NCBI RefSeq assembly: GCF_002197755.1
Contig: NZ_NHOT01000004.1
Coordinates: forward strand, 1-64,000
DNA: 64,000 nt
Direction: 5' to 3'
From: Pedobacter sp. AJM
GTDB lineage: Bacteria; Bacteroidota; Bacteroidia; Sphingobacteriales; Sphingobacteriaceae
Shown: positions 15,536 through 25,625 of the stretch, piece by piece
How the letters are laid out: every line of letters begins with the position of its first letter
Numbering within the stretch: position 1 is the first letter of the stretch
Made by a program: the position numbers and the translations under genes
Notes under the pieces: generated by a model
Told to the model about the DNA's origin: nothing
The model's input: only the letters and a program-made list of their open reading frames with translations
Databases searched by the model: none

Positions 15536-15717
15536 CTAACTATTTAAATGCGTAGCAACTTCAAATAATTTCTTTATTGAAGGTTGAGCAGAATTCGTAC
15601 ACCAACTGGAAACACTTTCGGCTGCTATATTTAAAGCATCTGCTAAATCTTTGTTTGTCTTCCTTTTTCAGCCAGTAAGGCTTTAAGGAGTAGTTTTCCC
15701 CGCTGTAGAATTGGCAT
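15536..15717 (-). pseudogene. XRE-type helix-turn-helix regulator, frameshifted
   Basis: Read on the minus strand, ATG 15717 gives MPILQRGKLLLKALLAEKGR. After a one-base shift near 15663 the frame continues as TNKDLADALNIAAESVSSWC, then TNSAQPSIKKLFEVATHLNS and a stop at 15536. This is a clear XRE/Cro-type HTH (TNKDLADAL...SVSSWCTN...PS...L...A). The frameshift and early stop suggest a dead gene. It lies convergent to the sdp-like operon, 240 bp away, and could be a lost regulator of it or of a mobile element. Confidence 0.65.
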
Positions 15718-15835
15718 TTCTATTTCTCGGAAAAAGGTGGTCAAGAAGCATGAATCTAATATAACACATAATTTACGCTAAAATACTTGTTAGTATAAAT
15801 GTTATAGATACATTTAATAACTATTTCTAACCAAA

Positions 15836-18259
15836 ATGAAAAAATTATTATACCTGTTTATCCTGATCAGTTTATCAGTCATTGTGCATGCGCAAAGTGG
15901 GCGGTCTGTTATGGATTTTGATCAAAACTGGACGTTTAACCTGGGCGACGTACCCGACGGCCAAAATGTTGATTTTAATGATGCCAGCTGGCGAAAATTA
16001 AATTTACCTCATGACTGGAGCATAGAAGAAGAATTTAAAAAAGAAAACCCGGCCACCGTGGAAGGCGGTGCTTTACCAGGTGGTATAGGCTGGTACCGTA
16101 AAACCTTCACCATCCCCCAAACGGATAAAGGCAAATTGATTTATATTGCTTTTGACGGTGTGTATCAAAAAAGCGAGGTGTGGATCAACGGCCATCATTT
16201 AGGTTATAGACCAAACGGTTATATAAGTTTCAGATATGAGCTTACACCGCATTTAAATTATGGCGATAAAAAAAATGTGATAACTGTAAAGGTTGATAAT
16301 TCATTGCAGCCAAATTCACGCTGGTATTCCGGTTCTGGTATTTACCGCAATGTCTGGCTGATCAGCACCAACAAAATTGCCGTTAGCCATTGGGGCACTT
16401 TTGTAACCACACCAAAGGTAAGCGCCAGCCATGCCGATGTTAACCTGAGCGTTAGCGTCAAAAACGCTGCAGGTAACACTAAACTTGCCACTGTTGTTAG
16501 CAGCATTTATGCCAATGGTAAAGTGGTAGCAAGCAAAACCCTTACAGGCATTAGTTTAAAGGATACAGTTACTACTGTAAGCCAAAATTTCGGTGTGAAT
16601 AACCCGGTATTATGGTCGGTTAGCAAACCATTCCTGTATAAAGTACAAACCAAAATATTGGTGGATAATGTTGTTGTTGATCAGTATGAAACACCGCTGG
16701 GTATTCGTTATTTCAATTTTGATGTGGATAAAGGCTTCAGCATAAACGGTGTTTACATGAAAATAAATGGCGTTTGCCAACACCATGACCTGGGTGCGCT
16801 GGGCACCGCATTTAATGTGCACGCGCTGGAAAGGCAGTTTAAAATACTAAAGGAAATGGGCGTAAATGCGATACGCACCTCGCACAACCCACCCGCACCC
16901 CAGTTTTTAGACCTTGCAGACCGCATGGGCTTTATAATTATGGATGAAGCATTTGATGTATGGCAGATTCATAAGAGACCTAAATATGATTCTCATCTTT
17001 TCTTTGACGAATGGCACAAGCGCGATCTGACCGATCAGATACTGCGCGACAGGAACCACCCTTCAGTAATGATCTGGAGTATCGGAAATGAAATACCCGA
17101 GCAAAGAGATACCAGCGCGACACGTATAGCCCGCGAGCTTGCCGGTATCATCCACGAATTGGATACCACAAGGCCAATCACTACAGGTAATAACGAACCC
17201 GGCCCTGGTAATAAAATTGTCGAATCGGGCGCTGTTGACCTTTTAGGCTACAATTACCATAACGATAAACTCGCAGCTTTTCAGAAGGATTACCCCGGTA
17301 AAAAATTCATTGGTACCGAAACTGCTTCAGCGCTGGAAAGCCGCGGTGTTTACAATACTTCGCCCGATACCATTAAACGGTGGCCGGGAGGTGGGGTAGT
17401 GAATGGCAAAAAGATAAACTGGACCATGAATGCCGATAATACCGTTAATGCTTATGATAATATTTCGGCACCCTGGGGTCACACCCACGAAGAAACCCTG
17501 AAAATATATAAAAAACATGCTTTTCTGTCTGGCCAGTTTGTTTGGACCGGGTTTGATTATATCGGCGAACCATGGCCTTACCAATGGCCATCCCGCAGTT
17601 CATACTTCGGTATAGTAGATCTGGCTGGCTTCCCTAAAGATGTTTACTATTTGTACCAGGCTGAATGGACAAATAAAACAGTGCTACACATCTTGCCGCA
17701 CTGGAACTGGCAACCTGGCAAAGTAGTTGATGTTTGGGCCTATTACAGTAATGCTGATGAGGTTGAACTGTTCTTAAACGGCAAATCATTGGGTACAAAA
17801 TCAAAACAAGGAGACAGCCTGCACATTGCATGGAAAGTAACCTATAAGCCGGGTACCTTAAAGGCCATATCACGCAAAAATGGAAAAGTTGTAAAAACCA
17901 CTGAAGTTAAAACCGCTGGCCAGCCAGCCAGGATCGAATTAAGTGCCGACAGGAGCAGCATACTTTCAAACGATCATGATCTTTCTTTTATCACGGTTAA
18001 AATTGTAGATAAGAACGGTATAATGGTGCCTAATGCTGATAATGATGTCAAATTCAAATTATCAGGGGCCGATGGCTTCTTGGCAGGTGTTGATAATGGA
18101 AGCCAAACCAGCCAAGAATCGTTCAAAGCCGATCATCGTAAAGCATTCAATGGGCTGGCCTTGGCGATTATTGGTGCTAAAAACAAACCAGGCACAGTAA
18201 CGATAACAGCAACTGCCAATGGCCTAACTCCCGCATCGTTGCCAATTACTATTAAATAA
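15836..18259 (+). CDS. glycoside hydrolase family 2 beta-galactosidase-like enzyme
   Basis: An exported 807-aa GH2 enzyme. The signal peptide (residues 1-19, ending VHAQ) sends it to the periplasm. Order: N-terminal sugar-binding jelly-roll (WRKLNLPHDWSIE, GGIGWYRKTF, GVYQKSEVWING), Ig-like domain, TIM barrel with NAIRTSHNPP and the acid/base Glu419 in WSIGNE, and the likely nucleophile Glu495 in IGTETAS. A DUF4982-type domain follows (LPHWNW, VEVFANADEVELFLNGKS-like), then a C-terminal Big/invasin-like domain. GH2 members of this layout are beta-galactosidases or related exo-enzymes. It is probably tied to the SusC/SusD pair 6 kb away, from which it is now separated by the sdp-like cluster. 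Confidence 0.92.
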   Translation: MKKLLYLFILISLSVIVHAQSGRSVMDFDQNWTFNLGDVPDGQNVDFNDASWRKLNLPHDWSIEEEFKKENPATVEGGALPGGIGWYRKTFTIPQTDKGKLIYIAFDGVYQKSEVWINGHHLGYRPNGYISFRYELTPHLNYGDKKNVITVKVDNSLQPNSRWYSGSGIYRNVWLISTNKIAVSHWGTFVTTPKVSASHADVNLSVSVKNAAGNTKLATVVSSIYANGKVVASKTLTGISLKDTVTTVSQNFGVNNPVLWSVSKPFLYKVQTKILVDNVVVDQYETPLGIRYFNFDVDKGFSINGVYMKINGVCQHHDLGALGTAFNVHALERQFKILKEMGVNAIRTSHNPPAPQFLDLADRMGFIIMDEAFDVWQIHKRPKYDSHLFFDEWHKRDLTDQILRDRNHPSVMIWSIGNEIPEQRDTSATRIARELAGIIHELDTTRPITTGNNEPGPGNKIVESGAVDLLGYNYHNDKLAAFQKDYPGKKFIGTETASALESRGVYNTSPDTIKRWPGGGVVNGKKINWTMNADNTVNAYDNISAPWGHTHEETLKIYKKHAFLSGQFVWTGFDYIGEPWPYQWPSRSSYFGIVDLAGFPKDVYYLYQAEWTNKTVLHILPHWNWQPGKVVDVWAYYSNADEVELFLNGKSLGTKSKQGDSLHIAWKVTYKPGTLKAISRKNGKVVKTTEVKTAGQPARIELSADRSSILSNDHDLSFITVKIVDKNGIMVPNADNDVKFKLSGADGFLAGVDNGSQTSQESFKADHRKAFNGLALAIIGAKNKPGTVTITATANGLTPASLPITIK

Positions 18260-18521
18260 GCCAGTTGGTAATGCAAATACGTTCTGCTAGCTTATTGCAT
18301 AAGTTTACTTTACTGTGTAGGGCAAACTCATTATTTGGGTACCTGCCACCGCCCAATCAGAACAAGGCTCAGAAAGTAACAGTGGAAAGGATATTAATCA
18401 AGAGCGTATTTTTTTTAAAAACAATATACTATTGATTCGGATACAATCCATTATCCGTATGATCTGGTAATTGGTAAATAGTGAATATTAAACCTTAATT
18501 TGCACCAAACTAAAAAAATGG

Positions 18522-18956
18522 ATGAAAACCTTGTTTTTTATACTCTGCATCATCATCAACTTCATCCTTATTTTTAAAGTTAATAATTTACTTAAGCCAA
18601 AAACTGCAGCTATATCATATGCTATCAGCTTATTAATGGTTCCTGTGCTGATGCTGGCAGGTGTTTACCTGTTACGACTTCTTGATTTTCAAGCAGATCA
18701 ACAGTTTCAGGATATTTATTTTGCAGTGATGCTTAGCCTGGTGGTCATGATGCTACAGAATCTGGTTATGATCTCCGCAGAGGTGATGACCCGAAAACTG
18801 TTTCATTTTCAGGAAACAGAAAATGCGGTGAATACCAGCCGAAATCTGATCAGGTTCGCATTAAACAATAAGTCTGGAATCAAGCTGATGTACAGAACTG
18901 TTTTTTTTGTAGGATCCATACTGATGTTCTACGGAATATGGCTAGGTAAAAAATAA
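18522..18956 (+). CDS. hypothetical integral membrane protein
   Basis: A 144-aa protein with four hydrophobic segments: about residues 2-21, 30-53, 64-88 and 122-141. The loop KLFHFQETENAVNTSRNLIR is charged. No signal for export beyond the membrane and no family recognised. It stands alone on the + strand, 260 bp after the GH2 gene, with no clear operon partner. Confidence 0.55.
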   Translation: MKTLFFILCIIINFILIFKVNNLLKPKTAAISYAISLLMVPVLMLAGVYLLRLLDFQADQQFQDIYFAVMLSLVVMMLQNLVMISAEVMTRKLFHFQETENAVNTSRNLIRFALNNKSGIKLMYRTVFFVGSILMFYGIWLGKK

Positions 18957-19190
18957 TCCATTTATTATTGCTGCACACAAATTTAAAATGACCAGATCAT
19001 AGGTATATGGTTAATGAAGCACCCCTGCGCCACGAGCTTTGTAGAAAACTCGGCATTTCCACTATACCGCCTATATCGCCAAGTTTATTTTAAACAACGC
19101 AGAAGGGTTGTTAACAGACCAGAAACTTTAACAAGCCATGCATAATACCACTATCCTTTCGCATGGCCATTCAAGAAGAATAAGACCCAA

Positions 19191-19538
19191 TCAATGACTA
19201 AGTAGTTCTGATTCATCAAATTCTTTTTTGAAGTAAAAGTGGCTTATAGGTCCAACGGCAGTTTCACCAACCAATGACCATCCTAAAGAATAGATGTAAT
19301 CTAATACATCTGGAACAGCCGACATTGCCGTTAACTTTTTTAGCATTTCTTCAAACTTTGATCCCTTGATTGACGTCAGTGAATCTGATTTTCCGTAAAT
19401 AAATTCAATCTTTAATTTATTTCCAGAAAGTCCCCCTATGCGTGTTGTAACTTCGCAGAATTTGGTAACCTTTTTCTGGCAAAAAGAATAGTGAACTGTA
19501 CAGATTAGTAATGTTATGGCAATTAATAGTGATTTCAT
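19191..19538 (-). CDS. small secreted hypothetical protein
   Basis: A 115-aa protein from Met 19538: the signal peptide MKSLLIAITLLICTVHYSFC is followed by a small mixed domain. The C-terminus VLDYIYSLGWSLVGETAVGP and HFYFKKEFDESELL is a pattern seen in many small exported Bacteroidota proteins of unknown role. A start at 19571 would put 11 residues before the signal peptide and is less likely. Confidence 0.55.
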   Translation of the reverse strand: MKSLLIAITLLICTVHYSFCQKKVTKFCEVTTRIGGLSGNKLKIEFIYGKSDSLTSIKGSKFEEMLKKLTAMSAVPDVLDYIYSLGWSLVGETAVGPISHFYFKKEFDESELLSH

Positions 19539-20143
19539 ATCTTGATTACATAAAAAATAATTTATTAACAATATTGGCCATGATTGTTTTAACGATCAGT
19601 GAAAATGGAGCATCAATATTATCTACTATATTAAATGGTACTTTGAAAGCTACTCGATTATTATTTAAAGAAGTCCATATATACCACATGCTGAAGAAAA
19701 TATTGATTATATTATAAGTAAAAAGTTTACGCCTAAATTTACTTAGCCGTTCCACTGCTCATATGGGATTCGGTAGCGTTAAGACTTCGCATTTCAACTA
19801 GTTTCTAGTTTGCTAATCTAATGAGTAGATATTTATTCAATATTAATATAAGGTTATATAATAGTTATAGACTTTTAACGAAATCTGCTTAACTTGAAAA
19901 AACCAGAAGTCATTGATCCCATCTCACCAAAATTAAGGGAGCAATAACCTACGGACTTACAACTGATTTCTCCAAAGCTAAAATTGGTAGAACGGGGTCA
20001 ATAAATTGGTTTATCCACTCTAGTATTGAAATCACAAAAAACTCTAGTAGACACCTTTCAATGATTATCATCCAATTCATCAACTAAATCAATTATGTGT
20101 TTTAAATCGGATACAAAAGTGTTCGAGAAAATGTCAGTGAGGT
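19539..20143. other. intergenic region at the right inner edge of the island
   Basis: About 600 bp, AT-rich and without a convincing gene. A 69-aa minus-strand frame (19755-19546) has no recognisable features. The region leads into the right repeat at 20144. Confidence 0.4.
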
Positions 20144-20223
20144 TCACACCAAAGACTATCAAAACGTATAAAACCCTGCAATCGCACGATTAGCAGGGTT
20201 TTTGCTTTTAGGGAATTGCCAAA
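20144..20223 (+). repeat. right attachment-site repeat (attR) of the genomic island
   Basis: An exact 80-bp copy of 74-153, in the same orientation, including the tRNA-Lys terminator hairpin (here 20171-20206). No tRNA body precedes it; the match stops three bases into the tRNA, although GG-x-TCACACC extends with one mismatch. It defines the right end of a 20070-bp island. Confidence 0.88.
20171..20206 (+). terminator. duplicated tRNA-Lys terminator in attR
   Basis: The same AAACCCTGC / GCAGGGTTT hairpin and T-rich tail as at 101-136. It is now detached from any tRNA and shields the right flank from island transcription. Confidence 0.7.
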
Positions 20224-20946
20224 TTTAGAAAATAGCAGATATAGAATCTAAGATTGCTAAGAAAGAAAAGGAAATTTTTGATTACCAAACCAAAATTGAG
20301 AAAGAACAAAGCAACCTCGGTAAAAAAAGAAATGCTGAAGCTGAAAAATCATTGAAGATCAGGATAGAAGCTTAAGAAATATAAATTCGACGTTATAACA
20401 ACTCTCCTGGGTATTGAAAGATTCCCTCATTAAAGAATTGGAGGAAAGTGAATCTCCTGCAGAATTTATAAAGAGTCAGATTGAAATGGAGCCTGACTTT
20501 GATTTTAAGTCATAGTTGAAATTCAACGAATCAGATTTTTACATTGATGGAGACGCCATAGAACAATTGGCCATTTATAATTATTCAGGTTTTCACGAAT
20601 CTAAAGTGTTAGTGTTTAGATGCTTGAAGCAAGGGCATGCATCATCAAATGGACAGCTAGATGAATTGGATATACCAAATTCAACAACACCCTAATGATC
20701 TCTTTTTTAGAGAGACTCGACCAGCTTCAGGCAGCTCCACAGACGCAAACACATAGCAATCCATCAGATTTGGCATGAATAAACTGGATCGGCGAGACCA
20801 ACCAAGCGACTTATTATTATGATCAGACCGACGATGAGCAGGAAATAATGCATTCGCTCACCGATGTGACAAAGAACACAATTAATGGCGAAGAATATCT
20901 TAAAATTACTTCTGCATTAATAAGCCAACTATCTGATATTGTGTAA
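20224..20946 (+). pseudogene. decayed coding remnants, including a coiled-coil protein fragment
   Basis: Just right of attR the + strand reads KIADIESKIAKKEKEIFDYQ and a further EKEQSNLGKKRNAEAEKSLK, a coiled-coil like the N-termini of some TIR/caspase-like (CHAT) Bacteroidota proteins. After stops and shifts come fragments such as FYIDGDAIEQLAIYNYSGF and ETNQATYYYDQTDDEQEIMH ending SQLSDIV. No frame is longer than about 60 codons. These are pieces of at least two genes with no intact product. Confidence 0.5.
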
Positions 20947-20963
20947 ATAGATAGAATTAGTTC

Positions 20964-21248
20964 TTGAATAAAGAAGAGCAAGTCATTGCATTCCTGCATG
21001 CGAATAAAGATGAAAGTCACAATATTCAAGAAATGGTGGTCATTAAGAAAAAACTGTTTTTGGAGAAATTGAAGAAGAATGGTTTGGAACTTGTATGGTT
21101 TGTCGAACTTTTTAAGCGCAACAGTATGCACAACAAAAGTATCGAGCATATTGAACATCATCAGAAGGTTAGAAAATATCTTGTGGCGTACCAAAATGGT
21201 AAATTTCAGACACTAAAGTTTTGGGATTCTTATGCCTCACATAGATAA
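20964..21248 (+). pseudogene. hypothetical protein, probably a C-terminal fragment
   Basis: A 94-aa frame: MNKEEQVIAFLHANKDESHN, then LELVWFVELFKRNSMHNKSI and a C-terminus RKYLVAYQNGKFQTLKFWDS. The second half has the feel of the C-terminal part of a larger conserved protein. The start may be fortuitous. It lies among broken genes. Confidence 0.35.
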
Positions 21249-21264
21249 GACTATCTAAAAGACT

Positions 21265-21569
21265 ATGGCCATTAAACTAGAAAAAATACAGACTGGTATC
21301 GCCAGAGAATTCTATGCGGCAGACGAGCTTTGCCGCTTAGGCTACAACGTAAAGGGCATCCAGAGTTCCGCATCATTATGCTGGACAGTCTACAAAACAA
21401 AAATTACCGAGGATATTTTTTTACTTGTCAATCTTCATGTAGATTACCCTAAGCGAAACGAGAATTCTCTATCCTAAATGCTGCCGAGGTCATTTCTCTG
21501 TTTAAGGATACGAAGAAGGCAGGTGAAAAGCGGGCTTACCTGGATTATAAAATATTATTTAGGGATTAA
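21265..21569 (+). pseudogene. PD-(D/E)XK-like hypothetical protein with internal deletion and frameshift
   Basis: The N-terminus MAIKLEKIQTGIAREFYAAD-ELCRLGYNV is followed directly by KGIQSSASLCW. In intact relatives I recall about 25 residues with a GNAK...D...Q-V-K nuclease-like core between these parts. A frameshift near 21450 moves the rest into another frame: NAAEVISLFKDTKKAGEKRA and YLDYKILFRD to a stop at 21569. An in-frame deletion of the putative catalytic core plus a frameshift make this a pseudogene. Confidence 0.55.
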
Positions 21570-21633
21570 AAATTCCAGAATCGCTGAGAGATTTTCGGAG
21601 CGCCAGAAAAAGTAATAACAAAGAACCCATATC

Positions 21634-21868
21634 ATGATCAAAGCGACAGATATTAATTTCGTAAAAAGCGTGAAGCGGATAATGGCACCGCTTGGGCATT
21701 CTACGATCAAGGATTTGAAAATACATTCCCATTGACCTTTTCAAAAACTCAGGTAAGGGGAGCCAGGGAATTACAGCCAGTCGATATTATCCTCTTATTT
21801 CAACGGGTGGATAACCATCCTGACAAATCAATTAAGGCTCAACCTACCTGACTCATTTTGTAACACCT
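21634..21868 (+). pseudogene. N-terminal fragment of an unidentified protein, frameshifted
   Basis: ATG 21634 gives MIKATDINFVK. After a shift the frame reads NGTAWAFYDQGFENTFPLTF, then KTQVRGARELQPVDIILLFQ and RVDNHPDKSIKA before stops. The composition looks like real coding sequence, but no family is recognised. The 3' part is gone. Confidence 0.4.
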
Positions 21869-22068
21869 ATATAATTAAAATTATTTCAGTCGGGAAAATG
21901 GCCGATTGGATTCCAAGATGAGCATGGGCGGGCAGATGCTTTTTTACAATGGTATCTAACCTCTAAATAATTAATGTACCAACACGCATTGGGTGAAATT
22001 AAAAATCAGTCAGAGATTTTATTGTAAATCTTTTTAGAGCCGTCCAATAAAGCTTTAGTGATGATCTT

Positions 22069-22450
22069 TTATTGAGTATTGACTTTAAATATTCTAACTT
22101 TACCTGTTATTTGCTCTGTAATCCTTAATGTAGTATCACTGGCTTGAAATGTTGCTACTTCCACCGGATCGGAACCATAATAATTCCAGACCCCGCTTTT
22201 TTGTTTTTGTTTGGCCTTTCAGGATCATCGTGTTTTGCTGCTGACCAATTGGCTACTATTTGCATATCAAACTTACCTTCGTCATTGGATTTCACCTGTA
22301 GGGTATCCTTAAAATGGTCATATAATTCTCCCCTGCTGAAGCATATTTCCCTTCAATATCTTTTTTCATATCTCCTGAGGAAGAACAAGCGTAAAAAAGC
22401 GGTGTTATGCACAATAAAATTAAATAGCTGGTGTTTTTGAATTTTTTCAT
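22069..22450 (-). pseudogene. small lipoprotein gene with two frameshifts
   Basis: On the minus strand from ATG 22450: MKKFKNTSYLILLCITPLFY-ACSSSGDMKKDIEGKY, a lipoprotein signal with lipobox FYAC. The frame shifts after GENY, continues as HFKDTLQVKSNDEGKFDMQI, shifts again after KNKKAG, and ends in TFQASDTTLRITEQITGKVR with stop at 22069. Repairing both shifts gives about 127 aa, a plausible small exported protein. The gene is dead as it stands. The 98-aa + strand frame here is its shadow. Confidence 0.65.
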
Positions 22451-22629
22451 AGCATGCAACTTAAAAGGTAAAGGACTTTATAGTTCTAATTTGGCAAAAA
22501 AAATAAATAGGTGACTTGAATAATAACTGATTACCATCTAAGTAAGCAATGAAACTTGTTTGCATTAAATCTGTTACAGTTCAATAAATATCCCAATCAA
22601 TTGCAGAAGCCGAAACATAAACAACACGG

Positions 22630-22940
22630 ATGGACATAATAATCGAACAATTAGACAGCTATTGTCGACACTAAGACCTGAATTTTATTTGGAACTTAAT
22701 TACCCTTTGGACTATTCACAATTGGACAAATTAGAGGAATAATATAAAATTGAAATACCAAAGGATTTACGCGCAATATACAAATGAAAAAACAGACGAA
22801 AACCGAACTGCTGTGAGGCTTTTGTTAATAATTCTGGTTTTATTTCACTGCACCAGACAATTATGACGCTTCCGAACTTAATCCAATGATTGGGCTTGAC
22901 TCCGAAATTATTAAATCAATGTGGCCGATTAAATTATAGT
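22630..22940 (+). pseudogene. SMI1/KNR4-like (immunity-type) protein, broken
   Basis: ATG 22630 opens MDIIIEQLDSYCR. After a shift the frame reads LRPEFYLELNYPLDYSQLDK, LEE-YKIEIPKDLRAIYKWKN-like, and a later ASELNPMIGLDSEIIKSMW. The L...L..LE..Y.I.IP.DLR..Y.W..G pattern is typical of SMI1/KNR4 proteins, often immunity proteins for secreted toxins. At least two frameshifts or stops and loss of the C-terminal half make it a remnant. Confidence 0.5.
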
Positions 22941-23043
22941 TTTTAAAAAACGTTTGAAAATTTGACTACAACAATTACCAATCCAACTACTTTTTGTAGA
23001 ACGGCAATTAAGAATTTTGTTCCTGATATTTATTCAGTCTTAA

Positions 23044-24039
<996 letters not shown>

Positions 24040-24171
24040 TCAGGCAAAACATTTTGTGAGCGAAAATAATTCTGTGTGCAAGACCAATAGTGAGCTTGCA
24101 CATAAAATTTTATAACGCGGACATCAGCATATATCCATCAAAACAAAGTAATTACATTTGTAACCAAAGAA

Positions 24172-25086
24172 ATGCAAAGACAAAAAAATATAAATCAGAT
24201 TAGAAGCATATCCCAACTTGTTAGGGTATTGGGACTTCCTGCTCCCTTGCAGCCCTTGATTGCATTGGTGGATTACAATAACGTTTCGATCGATAGGTTT
24301 CCAAAAGGCCAAAAAACGAGTTTAGATTTTTACAAAATTTCCTTTAAACCGACGTTTGCAGGACAAATAAAATACGGACAGGCATATTATGATTTTGAAG
24401 AAGGCGGATTAGCATTTTTTAAGCCAAAACAAATTGTTTATCCACCAGAAGATATAGAAAGCTATGAGGGTATTGCTTTATATTTTCATTCAGACTTTAT
24501 CAGAAATTATCCATTAGGAAGTACAATGAATCAATATGGTTTTTTTTCTTACGATGTTTCCGAAGCCTTATTTTTGTCGGCAAAAGAAAAAGAAGTTATA
24601 GCGAATTTATTTGCTTCAATAGCCGATGAATTAAATAACAATATTGACAATTTTAGCCAGGATGTGTTGGTCTCGCAAATAGAATTGTTGTTGAATTATA
24701 GCAATCGTTTTTACAACAGGCAATTTATTACAAGGAAAGCCATCCATCATGACATCATAAGTGCTTTGGACCAACTTCTAGGCAAGTATTTTGAAGGCGA
24801 AAATAGTCTGAAAAACGGTTTACCATCCGTGAAACATATCAGCACAACATTAAAGCTATCCCAACGCTATTTAAGTGATATGTTGAGTGCATTAACGGGG
24901 CTGAATACACAACAATACATTCAACATGCAATCATAGAAAAAGCCAAAGAAAAATTGTCAACTACAAATTTATCCGTTTCGGAAATTGCTTATGCGTTAG
25001 GCTTTGAACATCCACAGTCGTTCAGCAAAGTTTTTAAAACAAAGACAAACGTTTCACCTCTTGAGTTCAGGCAGTCATTTAATTAA
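24172..25086 (+). CDS. AraC-family transcriptional regulator
   Basis: A 304-aa regulator. The N-terminal cupin-like sensing domain (residues about 20-170) contains TSLDFYKISFKPTFAGQIKY and FFKPKQIVYPPED. The C-terminal double helix-turn-helix (about 205-300) contains SQRYLSDMLSALTGLNTQQY and AYALGFEHPQSFSKVFKTKT. Start ATG 24172 lies 11 bp after a TACATTTG -7 element (24153-24160), implying a very short leader. It probably regulates the aldo/keto reductase gene upstream. It has a broken paralogue at 27633-28555. Confidence 0.93.
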   Translation: MQRQKNINQIRSISQLVRVLGLPAPLQPLIALVDYNNVSIDRFPKGQKTSLDFYKISFKPTFAGQIKYGQAYYDFEEGGLAFFKPKQIVYPPEDIESYEGIALYFHSDFIRNYPLGSTMNQYGFFSYDVSEALFLSAKEKEVIANLFASIADELNNNIDNFSQDVLVSQIELLLNYSNRFYNRQFITRKAIHHDIISALDQLLGKYFEGENSLKNGLPSVKHISTTLKLSQRYLSDMLSALTGLNTQQYIQHAIIEKAKEKLSTTNLSVSEIAYALGFEHPQSFSKVFKTKTNVSPLEFRQSFN

Positions 25087-25133
25087 AGACGTGGGAATAC
25101 CAATGGCTGCTTCTATCCAGCTATTTGTCATAG

Positions 25134-25529
25134 CTAACATTTGTGATGTTCAGATACCCTTCCTTTGGTCATATTAATGATTGTTTTTCGGTGTTCGATT
25201 CCCCAGGCAGCAATTCCATCAATAACAGGTTTGAGGGAATATCCGTAACGACTCAGTTCATATTCTACAGTGATCGGTTTAGTATTCAATACGGTTCGTG
25301 TAACCAGACCGTTAACTTCGAGATCCCGCAATTCTTTGGATAACATCTTTGCTGCAATACCCTCAATGCCACTCTTGAGTTCCATAAACCTTCTTGGGCC
25401 GAAGCTGAGCATACCGATAATACGGATCTTCCATTTACCATTCAAAATATCCATGGTATCACGTATGGCCATATGGTGTGCTCCGCATATCTCTTGATCA
25501 AAATCTTCTTTATTTAATTTAGTTGACAT
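25134..25529 (-). CDS. HxlR-family winged-helix transcriptional regulator
   Basis: A 131-aa MarR-like regulator of the HxlR family, often a redox or electrophile sensor. The family core is clear: MDILNGKWKIRIIGMLSFGP, RRFMELKSGIEGIAAKMLSK, ELRDLEVNGLVTRTV and EYELSRYGYSLKPVIDGIAAW. A Cys at position 15 (EICGAHH) fits the N-terminal sensing Cys of this family. It is divergent from the DoxX-like/hydrolase operon and shares a 96-bp promoter region with it that contains an inverted repeat. Confidence 0.93.
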   Translation of the reverse strand: MSTKLNKEDFDQEICGAHHMAIRDTMDILNGKWKIRIIGMLSFGPRRFMELKSGIEGIAAKMLSKELRDLEVNGLVTRTVLNTKPITVEYELSRYGYSLKPVIDGIAAWGIEHRKTIINMTKGRVSEHHKC

Positions 25530-25530
25530 A

Positions 25531-25564
25531 GTTTACTCCGGGTAACTGGTTTCTTTTAGTAAAC
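25531..25564. promoter_or_regulatory. candidate HxlR operator and divergent promoter
   Basis: GTTTACT (25531-25537) and AGTAAAC (25558-25564) form an inverted repeat just upstream of the HxlR gene. On the minus strand TATATTTG (25578-25571) matches the Bacteroidota -7 element, so the repeat covers the leader from the start of transcription. Autoregulation by HxlR is inferred. Confidence 0.45.
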
Positions 25565-25592
25565 CCATTACAAATATATACTATTATGGCTG

Positions 25593-25600
25593 TAGTTTTG
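25593..25600 (+). promoter_or_regulatory. -7 promoter element of the DoxX-like/hydrolase operon
   Basis: TAGTTTTG fits the Bacteroidota sigma-ABfr -7 consensus TAnnTTTG, 25 bp before the start codon at 25626. No strong -33 TTG is visible at the expected distance. Confidence 0.5.
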
Positions 25601-25625
25601 CCTTGGTAAATCAATACTAATATCA

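Noticed and set aside
22144-22440. 98-aa + strand frame in the region right of the island
   Set aside because: It is the shadow of the minus-strand lipoprotein pseudogene (22450-22069), whose signal peptide and conserved-looking codons are much more convincing.
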